Assembly (NCBI GenBank): GCA_910579615.1
Contig: CAJTUA010000002.1
Coordinates: 224,503 to 288,502, forward strand
DNA from: an uncultured Lachnospiraceae bacterium
Lineage (GTDB): Bacteria; Bacillota; Clostridia; Lachnospirales; Lachnospiraceae
Length of the DNA: 64,000 nucleotides
Reading direction: 5' to 3'
The translations under genes were made by a program, and so were the position numbers. The notes under the pieces were generated by a model. That model did no database searches, was not told the DNA's origin, and was given only the letters and a program-made list of their open reading frames with translations. Of the stretch, positions 9,041 through 18,900 are shown piece after piece. Each line of letters opens with the position of its first letter. Position 1 is the first letter of the stretch.

Positions 9041-9199
9041 AAAAGGTATTGTATATTTCACATTTTCGTAAAATTTGTATTTTAGGTCTGGTGCAAATGA
9101 AGATTTTGTAGTAGAATGGGAAAAAGGTGACAAATTGGCGAATGCCTAAATGTTGCAGGAAAATGAGTAAATGACCATAAAACTGTGGAGGATAGCGAG

Positions 9200-10741
9200 A
9201 TGGAAAAGGAAATGATCATTGTAATGGATTTTGGCGGACAGTACAACCAGTTGATTGCGCGCAGGGTGCGGGAATGCAATGTGTATTGCGAGGTGTACCC
9301 ACATACCTTAAGCCTTGACCAAATCCGGGAAATGAATCCGAAGGGCATCATCTTTACCGGCGGACCAAACAGCGTGTACAAGGAAGAATCCCCGCGCTGC
9401 CCGAAGGAAATTTTCGAGTTCGGCATCCCGATTCTCGGCATTTGTTATGGTTCACAGTTGATGGCATATTTGCTGGGAGGCAGCGTGGCAACCGCCCCGG
9501 TCAGTGAATACGGGAAGACGGAGGTTGATGTGGATACTTCCACTGTCCTTTTTGAAGGCGTGGATGCGCGGACAATCTGTTGGATGAGCCACACGGACTA
9601 CATCGAGAAAGCGCCGGAGGGCTTTTCTGTCACGGCACATACCCCGGTCTGCCCGGTCGCGGCCATGGCATGCCCGCAGCGTAATCTGTACGCGACACAA
9701 TTCCACCCGGAGGTCATGCACACGAAACAGGGCATGCAGATGCTCTCAAATTTTGTATACAAGGTCTGCGGCTGTGCGGGCGACTGGAAAATGTCCTCCT
9801 TCGTGGAAACCACCATCCAACAGCTGCGCGAAAAAGTCGGGAACGGCAAGGTGCTCTGCGCGCTTTCCGGCGGCGTGGATTCCTCCGTGGCGGCAGTCCT
9901 GCTGTCAAAAGCAATTGGAAATCAGCTTACCTGCGTTTTCGTTGACCACGGTTTGCTTCGCAAAAATGAAGGGGATGAGGTCGAGGCGGTGTTTGGACCA
10001 AACGGCCCATACGAGCTGAATTTTATCCGTGTCAACGCGCAGGAGCGCTTTTACGCAAAGCTTGCCGGGGTGACCGAGCCAGAACAAAAGCGCAAGATTA
10101 TTGGCGAGGAGTTTATCCGCGTATTCGAGGAGGAAGCAAAGAAAATCGGGGCGGTGGATTATCTTGTACAGGGCACAATTTACCCGGACGTGATTGAGAG
10201 CGGATTGGGGAAATCCGCGGTGATTAAGTCGCACCACAACGTGGGAGGACTGCCGGATTGCGTTGATTTTAAGGAAATTATTGAGCCGTTAAGGCTGTTG
10301 TTTAAGGACGAAGTGCGCAAGGCTGGTCTGGAGCTTGGAATCCCGGAATATCTGGTATTCCGCCAGCCATTCCCAGGACCGGGGCTTGGAATAAGGATTA
10401 TCGGGGAAGTGACGGCGGAGAAAGTAAGGATTGTGCAGGATGCGGACGCGATTTATCGGGAAGAGATTGCGAAAGCCGGAGTGGATAAGGGGCTCGGGCA
10501 GTATTTTGCTGCGCTGACGAATATGAGAAGTGTCGGCGTGATGGGGGATGAGAGGACATATGACTATGCCGTGGCGTTAAGGGCGGTGACGACGAGTGAC
10601 TTTATGACGGCGGAAAGTGCGCAGATTCCGTGGGAGGTGCTTGGGAAGGTCGCGGGGAGGATTGTGAATGAGGTGAAGGGGGTGAATAGGGTGTTGTATG
10701 ATTGTACGGGGAAGCCGCCGGCGACGATTGAGTTCGAATAG
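9200..10741 (+). CDS. guaA: GMP synthase (glutamine-hydrolysing)
   Basis: Converts XMP to GMP with ATP and glutamine; cytoplasmic, last step of guanine nucleotide synthesis. 513 residues, normal length. The N-terminal glutamine amidotransferase domain shows IVMDFGGQYNQLIARR, the nucleophile region LGICYGSQL and the catalytic QFHPEV. The ATP-pyrophosphatase domain has the PP-loop ALSGGVDSSV near residue 222, and the C-terminal dimerisation domain ends TGKPPATIEFE. The start ATG at 9200 follows GGAGG with nine bases; the GTG at 9185 precedes that site. The 3' end of guaA is a known island integration site, and the AT-rich accessory region begins right after the stop. Confidence 0.98.
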   Translation: MEKEMIIVMDFGGQYNQLIARRVRECNVYCEVYPHTLSLDQIREMNPKGIIFTGGPNSVYKEESPRCPKEIFEFGIPILGICYGSQLMAYLLGGSVATAPVSEYGKTEVDVDTSTVLFEGVDARTICWMSHTDYIEKAPEGFSVTAHTPVCPVAAMACPQRNLYATQFHPEVMHTKQGMQMLSNFVYKVCGCAGDWKMSSFVETTIQQLREKVGNGKVLCALSGGVDSSVAAVLLSKAIGNQLTCVFVDHGLLRKNEGDEVEAVFGPNGPYELNFIRVNAQERFYAKLAGVTEPEQKRKIIGEEFIRVFEEEAKKIGAVDYLVQGTIYPDVIESGLGKSAVIKSHHNVGGLPDCVDFKEIIEPLRLLFKDEVRKAGLELGIPEYLVFRQPFPGPGLGIRIIGEVTAEKVRIVQDADAIYREEIAKAGVDKGLGQYFAALTNMRSVGVMGDERTYDYAVALRAVTTSDFMTAESAQIPWEVLGKVAGRIVNEVKGVNRVLYDCTGKPPATIEFE

Positions 10742-10798
10742 TGCGAAAGCATATACTTATTGTATATGACAGATGGTCTATAAATAATCTACCATATA

Positions 10799-10827
10799 TT
10801 TACATTACTTGTATTGCATAATATAAG
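10799..10827 (+). promoter_or_regulatory. Candidate promoter of the membrane/coiled-coil gene
   Basis: TTTACA and TATAAG with a 17-base spacer lie at the start of the AT-rich island. A CATATAC/GTATATG inverted repeat sits about 40 bases further upstream. Confidence 0.45.
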
Positions 10828-10921
10828 TGGGGTTATGTTGTCAAAATTGTAATAGAGAGGTGAAATATAATATGTTTACCAATAATGAAAAAAATCGGAG
10901 ACAAAAGATTATCTTGAAATA

Positions 10922-11668
10922 TTGATTAAGATACTTGAATTGGAGAAAGAAAAGAGAAAAACAAATCCATTAAAAATAACAATTTGTATTGTTGGTGGAA
11001 TAGGGTGTATTATGTTCATTGCTATCTTATGTTATTCCATTGTGAAAAGCGAGTTTTCGTTAGATAGCATTCTTTCCACTCTTTTAGCATTCTTTTCTAT
11101 ATTTATATCAATATTTTTTTATTTTAAAGCTGATGAAACTAGTACTAACTTTTATAATTCATCATATGAATTTATGAAAGATATTTCTGTTACGCTAGGT
11201 AAGATAGAAGAAAGATTTGGAGAAAAATTGAATAGTCTTAACGATAAAATATCTCATTTGGATAGAATTAGTAATGAAACTAGTGAAGAGATTGAAGGTA
11301 AAAAAGATGATAAAGATAGCATTATTAATGATTTGATGGATAAAGCAAACTTAAATGAAGAAGAAAAGGATAAATATAGGAAAGAATTGGCTGAAAAAGA
11401 AGCTGAAATAGAAGTGTTGAGAAGTCATAAGTATAAAGCAGAACGTGAAGCAAGAAAATTAAGAAATCAAATTGTTAGAATTCAAGATGAACAAGACGAC
11501 TTTTCTCTTCCGTCCAAAGAGCTACTTGAAGACTTATTGCGTACACATGACACATCTGATATTAACTTATTGGGGATGCGTAGATTGCAAAAACTTGGTA
11601 TTATAGATGCTGATGGTAGAATAAATGAGTATTCTATCATAAGGTTTTTGGATTCACATTATTCCTAA
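10922..11668 (+). CDS. Two-helix membrane protein with coiled coil, unknown function (5' end disrupted or slippage-dependent)
   Basis: Product of about 248 residues: two hydrophobic segments near residues 20-42 and 48-70, a long charged coiled coil (about 85-195, rich in Lys/Glu) and a small C-terminal domain ending SIIRFLDSHYS. No family was recognised. The frame given starts at a TTG with no ribosome binding site. A better start, ATG 10872 preceded by AGAGGTG, opens a 17-codon frame that stops at 10923; adding one A to the seven-A run at 10888-10894 would join it to this frame. It sits between guaA and the type I restriction genes, so a membrane-linked defence role is possible but unproven. 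Confidence 0.7.
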   Translation: MIKILELEKEKRKTNPLKITICIVGGIGCIMFIAILCYSIVKSEFSLDSILSTLLAFFSIFISIFFYFKADETSTNFYNSSYEFMKDISVTLGKIEERFGEKLNSLNDKISHLDRISNETSEEIEGKKDDKDSIINDLMDKANLNEEEKDKYRKELAEKEAEIEVLRSHKYKAEREARKLRNQIVRIQDEQDDFSLPSKELLEDLLRTHDTSDINLLGMRRLQKLGIIDADGRINEYSIIRFLDSHYS

Positions 11669-11800
11669 ATAGCGGCAATATTTTGGTACAGAAAAACAGC
11701 AAGCTAGAATAAATGATGTAATTAAAGTGAAAACAAGTGTGTATTTGCTTGAAATTTAAACAAAAAGAGTTAACAATAGCAAAGAACACGCCAAGTTCGA

Positions 11801-12003
11801 GTGAAAGTAAGCTATAATCGTTTGTGAAAATTGATGATTGATAAGAAAATGAAAAATTCGGAATTCCCAAAAAAGCACAGCTGGCTGGAAACATCATTAC
11901 ATGGTTCAATAAAGATGAATATGTTTCTATGGAAACGGTTGCGAAGATTTGCGATGTGCTTGAGTGCAGTGTTGGCGATATTTTGGAATTTTCAAAAGAT
12001 TGA
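11801..12003 (+). pseudogene. Degenerate Cro/CI-type HTH regulator upstream of hsdM
   Basis: Reading from GTG 11801 gives VKVSYNRL, a TGA stop, then KLMIDKKMKNSEF; one base short in the six-A run at 11869-11874 the frame changes and continues AQLAGNIITWFNKDEYVSME and ICDVLECSVGDILEF to TGA 12001-12003. Together these match the small 65-70-residue XRE-type regulators common in Firmicutes. The damage is one nonsense codon, probably Trp to stop, and one frameshift. The reading ends 13 bases before hsdM, so the intact gene was probably a controller of the restriction locus. Confidence 0.65.
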
Positions 12004-12016
12004 GGAGGATATAGGA

Positions 12017-13588
12017 GTGGCAGCAAAAGCGAAGACAAAAGAAATTTCTATGGAAGAGGCTTTATGGAAGTCCGCAGATAAATTACGGGGAGCGGTTGAA
12101 CCATCTGAATATAAGCATGTAGTTTTAAGTTTGTTTTTCCTAAAGTTTGCAAGTGATAAATTTGAGGCTCAGAGAGCGAGAATTATTGCGGGTGGTATGG
12201 AGAAATTTGTGGATAATATTGCGTTCTATACAAAAGATAATGTATTTTATTTACCACAAGAAAGCAGATGGACTTATATTATGGAGAATGCCAAGCAGGA
12301 TGATATTGCTTTAAAAATAGATACAGCGCTTTTTACGATTGAGAAAACGAATCCAATTTTAAAAGGTGCTTTGCCAGATAACTATTATTCCCGCTTACAG
12401 ATTGATACAGTTAAATTAGCATCTTTGTTAGATGAAATCAATAAGATTGACACTACAAAAGATAAAGAGAACGATATCATTGGTCGAATGTATGAATATT
12501 TCCTAAGTAAGTTCGCTATTGCGGAGGGAAAAGGAAAGGGCGAATTCTATACGCCTAAAACGATTGTAAATTTAATTGCAGAGTTGATAGAGCCCTACGA
12601 TGGAACATTATATGATCCGTGTTGTGGTTCAGGAGGTATGTTTGTACAGTCCATAAAGTTTATTGAGGCACATCATGGGAACAAAATGAAAGTTTCTATT
12701 TATGGACAGGAGTATACGAATACTACTTATAAATTAGCGAAGATGAATCTGGCAATTCGGGGAATATCGGCAAATCTTGGGGAAATGGCAGCGAATACGT
12801 TTACAAATGACCAGCATAAAGATTTGAAGGCGGACTATATCATGGCAAATCCGCCGTTTAATCAAAAAGAATGGCGTGCCGCAGATGAACTGACAGATGA
12901 CGCAAGATGGAATGGATATGAAGTACCACCGACAAGTAATGCAAATTATGGGTGGATATTAAATATTGTGTCAAAAATGTCACAAAACGGAGTGGCGGGT
13001 TTTTTGCTTGCCAATGGCGCATTGTCGGATGATGGAACAGAGTTGAAAATCAGACAAAGATTGATTGAAAATGATTTGGTGGAGGCGATTCTGATATTGC
13101 CAAGAAATCTTTTTTATACGACAGATATCAGTGTAACGCTTTGGATTCTGAATAAGAATAAAAAAGAGCGTACAGTGGATATGAATGGGGTGGAGAAACA
13201 TTATCGCAATCGGGAAAAGGAAATACTCTTTATGGATTTGCGGCAGATAGGGAGTCCATATGAAAAGAAGTACATAGAATTGACAGCGACGGACAGGGCA
13301 AAAGTGGTTGAAACGTACCATAACTGGCAGCAGGCAGGGCATGGAGATACTTATGAGAATATACCAGAATTTTGTTATTCTGCTGGATTTGACGAGGTAA
13401 AAGAAAAGGGATTTACACTTGTGCCAAGCAGATATATTGAGTTTGTGAATCGGGATGAAAATATTGATTTTGATGCGAAGATGAAAACGTTGCAGGCGGA
13501 GTTAAAGGGATTGCTGATTGCGGAGGAGAAATCGAAAGCAGATTTGTTAGAGGTGTTTAAGGAGTTGGGGTATGAAATCGAATTATGA
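12017..13588 (+). CDS. hsdM: Type I restriction-modification system, DNA methyltransferase subunit
   Basis: 523-residue N6-adenine methyltransferase subunit of a type I system; with HsdS it methylates the recognition site and with HsdR it forms the restriction complex. The N-terminal HsdM domain (LWKSADKLRGAVEPSEYKHV) is followed by SAM motif I DPCCGSGGMF at residue 200 and catalytic motif IV NPPF at residue 278. The start is GTG 12017 because GAGGAGG lies eight bases upstream; a longer frame from 11831 is out-of-frame translation of the decayed HTH gene. It overlaps hsdS by 17 bases. Confidence 0.94.
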   Translation: MAAKAKTKEISMEEALWKSADKLRGAVEPSEYKHVVLSLFFLKFASDKFEAQRARIIAGGMEKFVDNIAFYTKDNVFYLPQESRWTYIMENAKQDDIALKIDTALFTIEKTNPILKGALPDNYYSRLQIDTVKLASLLDEINKIDTTKDKENDIIGRMYEYFLSKFAIAEGKGKGEFYTPKTIVNLIAELIEPYDGTLYDPCCGSGGMFVQSIKFIEAHHGNKMKVSIYGQEYTNTTYKLAKMNLAIRGISANLGEMAANTFTNDQHKDLKADYIMANPPFNQKEWRAADELTDDARWNGYEVPPTSNANYGWILNIVSKMSQNGVAGFLLANGALSDDGTELKIRQRLIENDLVEAILILPRNLFYTTDISVTLWILNKNKKERTVDMNGVEKHYRNREKEILFMDLRQIGSPYEKKYIELTATDRAKVVETYHNWQQAGHGDTYENIPEFCYSAGFDEVKEKGFTLVPSRYIEFVNRDENIDFDAKMKTLQAELKGLLIAEEKSKADLLEVFKELGYEIEL

Positions 13589-14696
13589 TGTTTTGGGTAA
13601 TTATATTCGTTTGATTGATACACGCAATAAAGATAAAGTAACAAATAAAGTGATGGGGATTAATATTGACAAATTTTTTATGCCTTCCGTTGCAAATGTG
13701 ATTGGAACAGATTTGAGCAAATATAAATTGATAACAAAAGGAAAATTTGCCTGTAACCCTATGCATGTTGGTCGTGATGAAAGGCTTCCAGTTGCATTAT
13801 ATGAGGAAGTGGAACCAGCCCTTGTTTCACCAGCGTATTTTATGTTTGAGATTATAGATAATACCGTTCTTGATGAAAATTATTTGATGATGTGGTTTCG
13901 CAGAGCGGAGTTTGACCGTATTTGCTGGCTGCATACAGATGGCAGTGTTAGGGGTGGAATCACTTGGGATGATATTTGCCGAATGGAAATCCCTGTGCCT
14001 GAAATTGATGAGCAAAGAAAAATTGTTGAGGAATATAAGATTGTGGAAGATAGAATTGAGCTTAAACGGAAGATAAATGATAATTTAGAAGCGACTGCAC
14101 AAGCATACTTCGATAATTTGTTCTTTTCTTGTGAGGATACAAATTGTACTTTAGCAGATATTGCACTTGTTAATCCCTCTCGGCCTCTTTCTAAAGGGGT
14201 TGAGGCTCGTTGTTTCGATATGGCAACACTACCAACAAGCGGGTGCATACCTATTGGAGATACAGTTAAGCCCTATAACGGTGGAGTACGATTTATAAAT
14301 GGCGATACTTTAATTGCTCGTATTACACCATGTCTTGAAAATGGTAAAGCTGCGTATATAAATATTCTTGACAAGGGAGAAGTTGCCTTCGGTTCAACTG
14401 AATATATTGTTTTTGCTTCTAAAGACAATATTCCGTCATGTTTTTATTATTTTCTCATCAGAAACTCAAGATTTGTTACTTTTTCCTTGCAATTTATGAA
14501 CGGTTCAAGTGGTCGCCAAAGAGTTTCAGGAGAAGAATTAGCTTTTTTTCCTTTAAAGAAACCCTCAAAAGAAAATTTAGACACATTTAACATGGTTGGT
14601 AAATTAGTTCTTAAGCAGATGAAAGAAGCAGCAGAGGAAATTCGATCTCTCAAACAACTTCAGGAATTGATAACCACCACGTTATCAAGCCGCTAA
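13572..14696 (+). CDS. hsdS: Type I restriction-modification system, specificity subunit
   Basis: 374-residue DNA-recognition subunit. Two target-recognition domains are separated by a conserved helical linker: the first TRD (about 1-145) is followed by IPVPEIDEQRKIVEEYKIVED and a helix, and the second TRD (about 190-345) ends with a C-terminal helix MKEAAEEIRSLKQLQELI. The length is near the lower end for two-domain HsdS proteins. It starts inside the end of hsdM, so the two are translationally coupled. The target sequence cannot be read from the protein. Confidence 0.92.
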   Translation: MKSNYDVLGNYIRLIDTRNKDKVTNKVMGINIDKFFMPSVANVIGTDLSKYKLITKGKFACNPMHVGRDERLPVALYEEVEPALVSPAYFMFEIIDNTVLDENYLMMWFRRAEFDRICWLHTDGSVRGGITWDDICRMEIPVPEIDEQRKIVEEYKIVEDRIELKRKINDNLEATAQAYFDNLFFSCEDTNCTLADIALVNPSRPLSKGVEARCFDMATLPTSGCIPIGDTVKPYNGGVRFINGDTLIARITPCLENGKAAYINILDKGEVAFGSTEYIVFASKDNIPSCFYYFLIRNSRFVTFSLQFMNGSSGRQRVSGEELAFFPLKKPSKENLDTFNMVGKLVLKQMKEAAEEIRSLKQLQELITTTLSSR

Positions 14697-14720
14697 ATTA
14701 TCATTTATAAGGATATATTT

Positions 14721-15977
14721 ATGAAAACATATACATTTTATTTTGATGAATCATTTCATGATAGGAAAATTCGTATTAACGAGAACGGACAATTTAACAT
14801 ATTGCGAGAGGATGCTCTTGATAATTATATAGGTCTGTTTTGGGGATGCCCCACTTCTGATTTGGTAAGTAATAGAAAACTTATTCAGAAATTTGAGAAC
14901 AGACAAAAAATTCAGTATGGACTAGCAGAGGAACAGGAGTTTAAGTCCACTGTTATTGCGAAAAAGAATTTTAAATATGGTATTCGTTCGTTTAATAAGG
15001 ATACAATGACATTTTACAAAGAATTATTTGAATTGATAGATATATTGAATCCAGTAATACAAGTAAATATGGTCAGTAAAATGGAGTTATATCTACGTTT
15101 AGCATTTAAAGGGTTGCATTATTTTGGGCAGGGTGAATTGCTTGAAAAATCATTTTTTTATACACTTACAAAATTTATGATTACATACCATAATGAAGAA
15201 TTACTGAAAACACTCCATGCTGTAAATAATTACCATTCTGTGATGAAATTTAAACAACTGCTTCAATATAATTTTGAGTGTATAATAAAAGAGATTAAAG
15301 GGATAGAACGAAAACAACAAGAATTGGTGGCGTATCAAAATATTTTATATGTGCTCAACCATTCAATAATGGATGAATTTCCTGAAAAAGAATATGAATT
15401 CCAATATTTTATAAATTTTGAGGGATTGTGTAATTTGCTTGAAGAGAAAAATATTAATACGGAACTTGTAAATATAGTAATTGATGAGGAAAAGAGCACA
15501 TATTCTGCATCACAGAATTATAGATTTCAAAATATTAAATGTGGAAAGTCGCATGAATTCATAGAATTGAGGCTAGCAGATTGGATAGCATCATTTATTG
15601 GAAGGATTACATACGGATTATTTAATGATGAGGGAGTAGAAGAAGATACAGTAACTGATATTCGAAAAATAGGTGAAAATGATTTGACCAGTAAAAGAAT
15701 TTTGAGTGAGAATTGGTTTGACATAAGCTTGAAACAATTTGAACTTTATCATTTACTTTATGATACATTAATTATAGGGCATACGGAATATTGGACTGCT
15801 ATGACAATGAGTTATGGAGATCAGTGTTCAAGTTTTTATACTTTGTTAAGATATTTTTCGACTTATGATAATTATGAGGAATATAGAAGGATAGATTCAA
15901 AACTTCATTCAGAATATTATAATGCAGCTTGCTGCAAGGAATTAGAACGTTCCTATCAAGATTTTTATAGAATTTAA
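14721..15977 (+). CDS. DUF3800-like protein embedded in the type I restriction locus
   Basis: 418-residue protein of uncertain family. The N-terminal TYTFYFDESFHD and the later pair IVIDEEKSTYS and ELRLADWIASFIG resemble the acidic DES...D...LQLADxxA pattern of DUF3800 proteins, an RNase H-like family often found with mobile or defence genes. This copy is longer than typical members. It lies between hsdS (24 bases) and hsdR (17 bases) on the same strand with a usable ribosome binding site (AAGGATAT), so it is co-transcribed with the restriction genes. A role as accessory factor or added nuclease is inference. Confidence 0.6.
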   Translation: MKTYTFYFDESFHDRKIRINENGQFNILREDALDNYIGLFWGCPTSDLVSNRKLIQKFENRQKIQYGLAEEQEFKSTVIAKKNFKYGIRSFNKDTMTFYKELFELIDILNPVIQVNMVSKMELYLRLAFKGLHYFGQGELLEKSFFYTLTKFMITYHNEELLKTLHAVNNYHSVMKFKQLLQYNFECIIKEIKGIERKQQELVAYQNILYVLNHSIMDEFPEKEYEFQYFINFEGLCNLLEEKNINTELVNIVIDEEKSTYSASQNYRFQNIKCGKSHEFIELRLADWIASFIGRITYGLFNDEGVEEDTVTDIRKIGENDLTSKRILSENWFDISLKQFELYHLLYDTLIIGHTEYWTAMTMSYGDQCSSFYTLLRYFSTYDNYEEYRRIDSKLHSEYYNAACCKELERSYQDFYRI

Positions 15978-15994
15978 ATGTAGGAGAAAATAGT

Positions 15995-18900
15995 ATGCCA
16001 TTCAACGAACATGCATTAGAACGATCTATCATAGAGCTTTTACAAAACAAAGGCTACATTTATCAAACAGACAGTGAATTATTACGTGAAAAATCGGAAG
16101 TTCTGATAGTAAACGATTTAAAAGAATATTTGCACACCCGATATGCTTCGGAGGAACTGACAGAAAGCGAGATTGACAGCATTATCCTCTCTTTGCGTAC
16201 CATAGGTGGAACTTTGTATGAATCCAACAAAGCAGTTCTATCCATGATAATAGACGGCTTTGTATTTAATCGTGAGGATAGGAATAAGAAAGATGTATTT
16301 ATTGAGTTGATAAACTACGGAGAACCCAAAAAGAATATCTTTAAGATTGTAAATCAGTTGGAAATAGAAGGATACAATTATCAGATTCGTATTCCTGATG
16401 GTATTATTTATGTAAATGGACTTCCTCTTGTAGTATTAGAATTTAAGACTGCAATACAGGAAAACACGACCATACTGGATGCATACACGCAGTTGACAGT
16501 CAGATATCAGAGAGATATTCCGGAAATTTTCAAATATAATGCATTCGTGGTTATCAGTGATGGAGCAAACAGTAAATATGGTTCCCTATTCACACCATAT
16601 GAATTTTTTTACGCCTGGAGAAAGGTCAATGACGATGACAAAGAAATGGACGGTATCAATTCTTTGTTCACGATGATAGATGGCTTGTTTGCACAGGACA
16701 GACTTCTTGCGGTAATAAAAAACTTTATCTATTTTCCTGACGCTTCAGACAAAAATACAAAAGTAGTTTGCCGATATCCACAGTTTTTTGCAGCCAATAA
16801 TCTGTATGAAAATGTGAAAGTACATATGAAACCACATGGTGATGGTAAGGGCGGTACATATTTTGGAACGACTGGATGCGGGAAAAGCTATACAATGCTT
16901 TTTCTTACCCGAATGATTATGAAAAGCAGTTATTTTAAAAGTCCAACTATTTTAATTATTACCGATAGAACCGATTTAGATGACCAGCTTTCCAAACAAT
17001 TTGTTGCATCAAAACAGTTTATTGGCGACAATAATGTAATCAGCATAGAGTCAAGGGATAAGCTGCGAGAAGAATTACAGGGTAAACCAAGCGGCGGGGT
17101 GTATTTGACGACAATACAGAAGTTTACGGAAGATACACGACTATTGACAGACAGGTATAATGTGATCTGTATTTCAGATGAGGCTCACCGTTCGCAGATT
17201 AACCTTGATATGAAAGTAAAAGTCACAGATAAAAGCGTAAATAAAACGTATGGTTTTGCCAAGTATCTGCATGATTCTTTACCAAATGCAACTTATATTG
17301 GTTTTACAGGAACGCCGATTGATGCTACGGTGGAAGTGTTTGGAGATATTGTCGGGCATCCATATACCATGACAGAGGCAGTGAAAGATGAGATAACAGT
17401 AAATCTTGTTTATGATGGACGGGCGGCAAAGGTAACATTACGTGAGGACAAGCTGCGTGAGATTGAAGAATATTACGATAAATGTGCCAACCTTGGAGCA
17501 TCTGAAGAACAGATTGAGGAAAGCCAAAAAGCGGTAGCGCACTTGGATGCGATTATTGGCGATCCGGACAGGCTAAAAGCAGTAGCAAAAGACTTTGTAT
17601 CACATTATGAGAAAAGGGTAGAAGAAGGTTCGACAGTAGTGGGCAAGGCAATGTTTGTATGTGCAAACAGACGGATAGCCTATGCGTTTTACCTGAATTT
17701 GATGGAACTTCGTCCTGAATGGAAAGAAAAGAGAAAAGCACCACAGGGTGTGGAATTAACGGAGAAAGAGGAAAAGGAATTAAAACCCATAGAGAAAGTG
17801 CGCCTTGTCATGACAAGAAATAAAGATGATGAAAAAGAGCTTTATGAAATGTTGGGTACAAAAGAAGACAGGAAGGAATTGGACAGGCAGTTTAAAAATG
17901 TAAAATCTAATTTTAAAATAGCGATTGTGGTTGATATGTGGCTGACGGGATTTGATGTGCCATGTCTTGATACAATTTATATTGATAAGCCAATTCAGCA
18001 GCATACATTGATACAGACGATTTCCAGAGTGAACCGTGTCTATGAGGGGAAGGACAGAGGCTTGATTGTCGATTATGTTGGTATTAAGAAAAACATGAAT
18101 GTTGCGCTCCGCAAATATACAAATTTTGAGAAAGAGGAACTGGATGACGTTAGTCAGGCTGTGACAATTGTTTTGGATGAACTTGAAGTGTTAGACCAGA
18201 TGTTTTATAAATTTAACACAAGGGATTACTATGCGGGAAGTCCGGTTGAACAGTTAAATTGCCTGAACAGAGCAGTAGAGTATGTTCAGTTGACACAGGA
18301 CTTGGAACTTCGGTTTATGGCGGCAGTGAGGAAAATGAAACAGGCATTTAACTTGTGCAGCTCCAGTGAACAGTTTAATAATACAGATATTGAAAAAGTG
18401 CATTTTTATCAGGCGGTACGCTCGGTATTGTTTAAACTGACAAAAGGAGAAGCGCCAGATATTTCTCAGATGAATGTTAAAGTTCGTAAATTGCTGGATA
18501 GTGCAATACAGTCTGATGGTATTGAGGAACTATTTGAAACAGGGAAACACCTAGATGTTGATGTTTTCAGCGATGAGTATATGGCAAGGATTGAAAAAAT
18601 TCCTATGCCCAATACGAAGATTAAAGCATTGCAGAGATTGTTGTCTTATGCGATTGAGGAATTTAGGAGGGTAAATAAAATCAAAAGTATTGAATTTGCA
18701 GAGAGAATGAAGGCAGTTGTTGAAACCTATAATAACCGAAGGAAAGATGAGGCATTTGCAAATGAGGTTCTTGATGATGTGGCAAATCAGCTTGCAGATT
18801 TAATACATGAATTGAAAGCGGAAAGAAATTCGTTTAACAGTATAGGTATTGATTATGAAGAAAAAGCTTTCTATGATATTTTGCTTGCAGTATCGAAAAA

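Noticed and set aside
9041..9199. Purine riboswitch before guaA
   Set aside because: The conserved core loops of purine or PRPP/ppGpp-type switches were not found in the 159-base leader; only AT-rich sequence and a ribosome binding site.
10922..11668. Membrane accessory protein of RADAR
   Set aside because: It has two membrane helices but is separated from rdrA by the whole type I locus and lacks recognisable csx27 or SLATT features.
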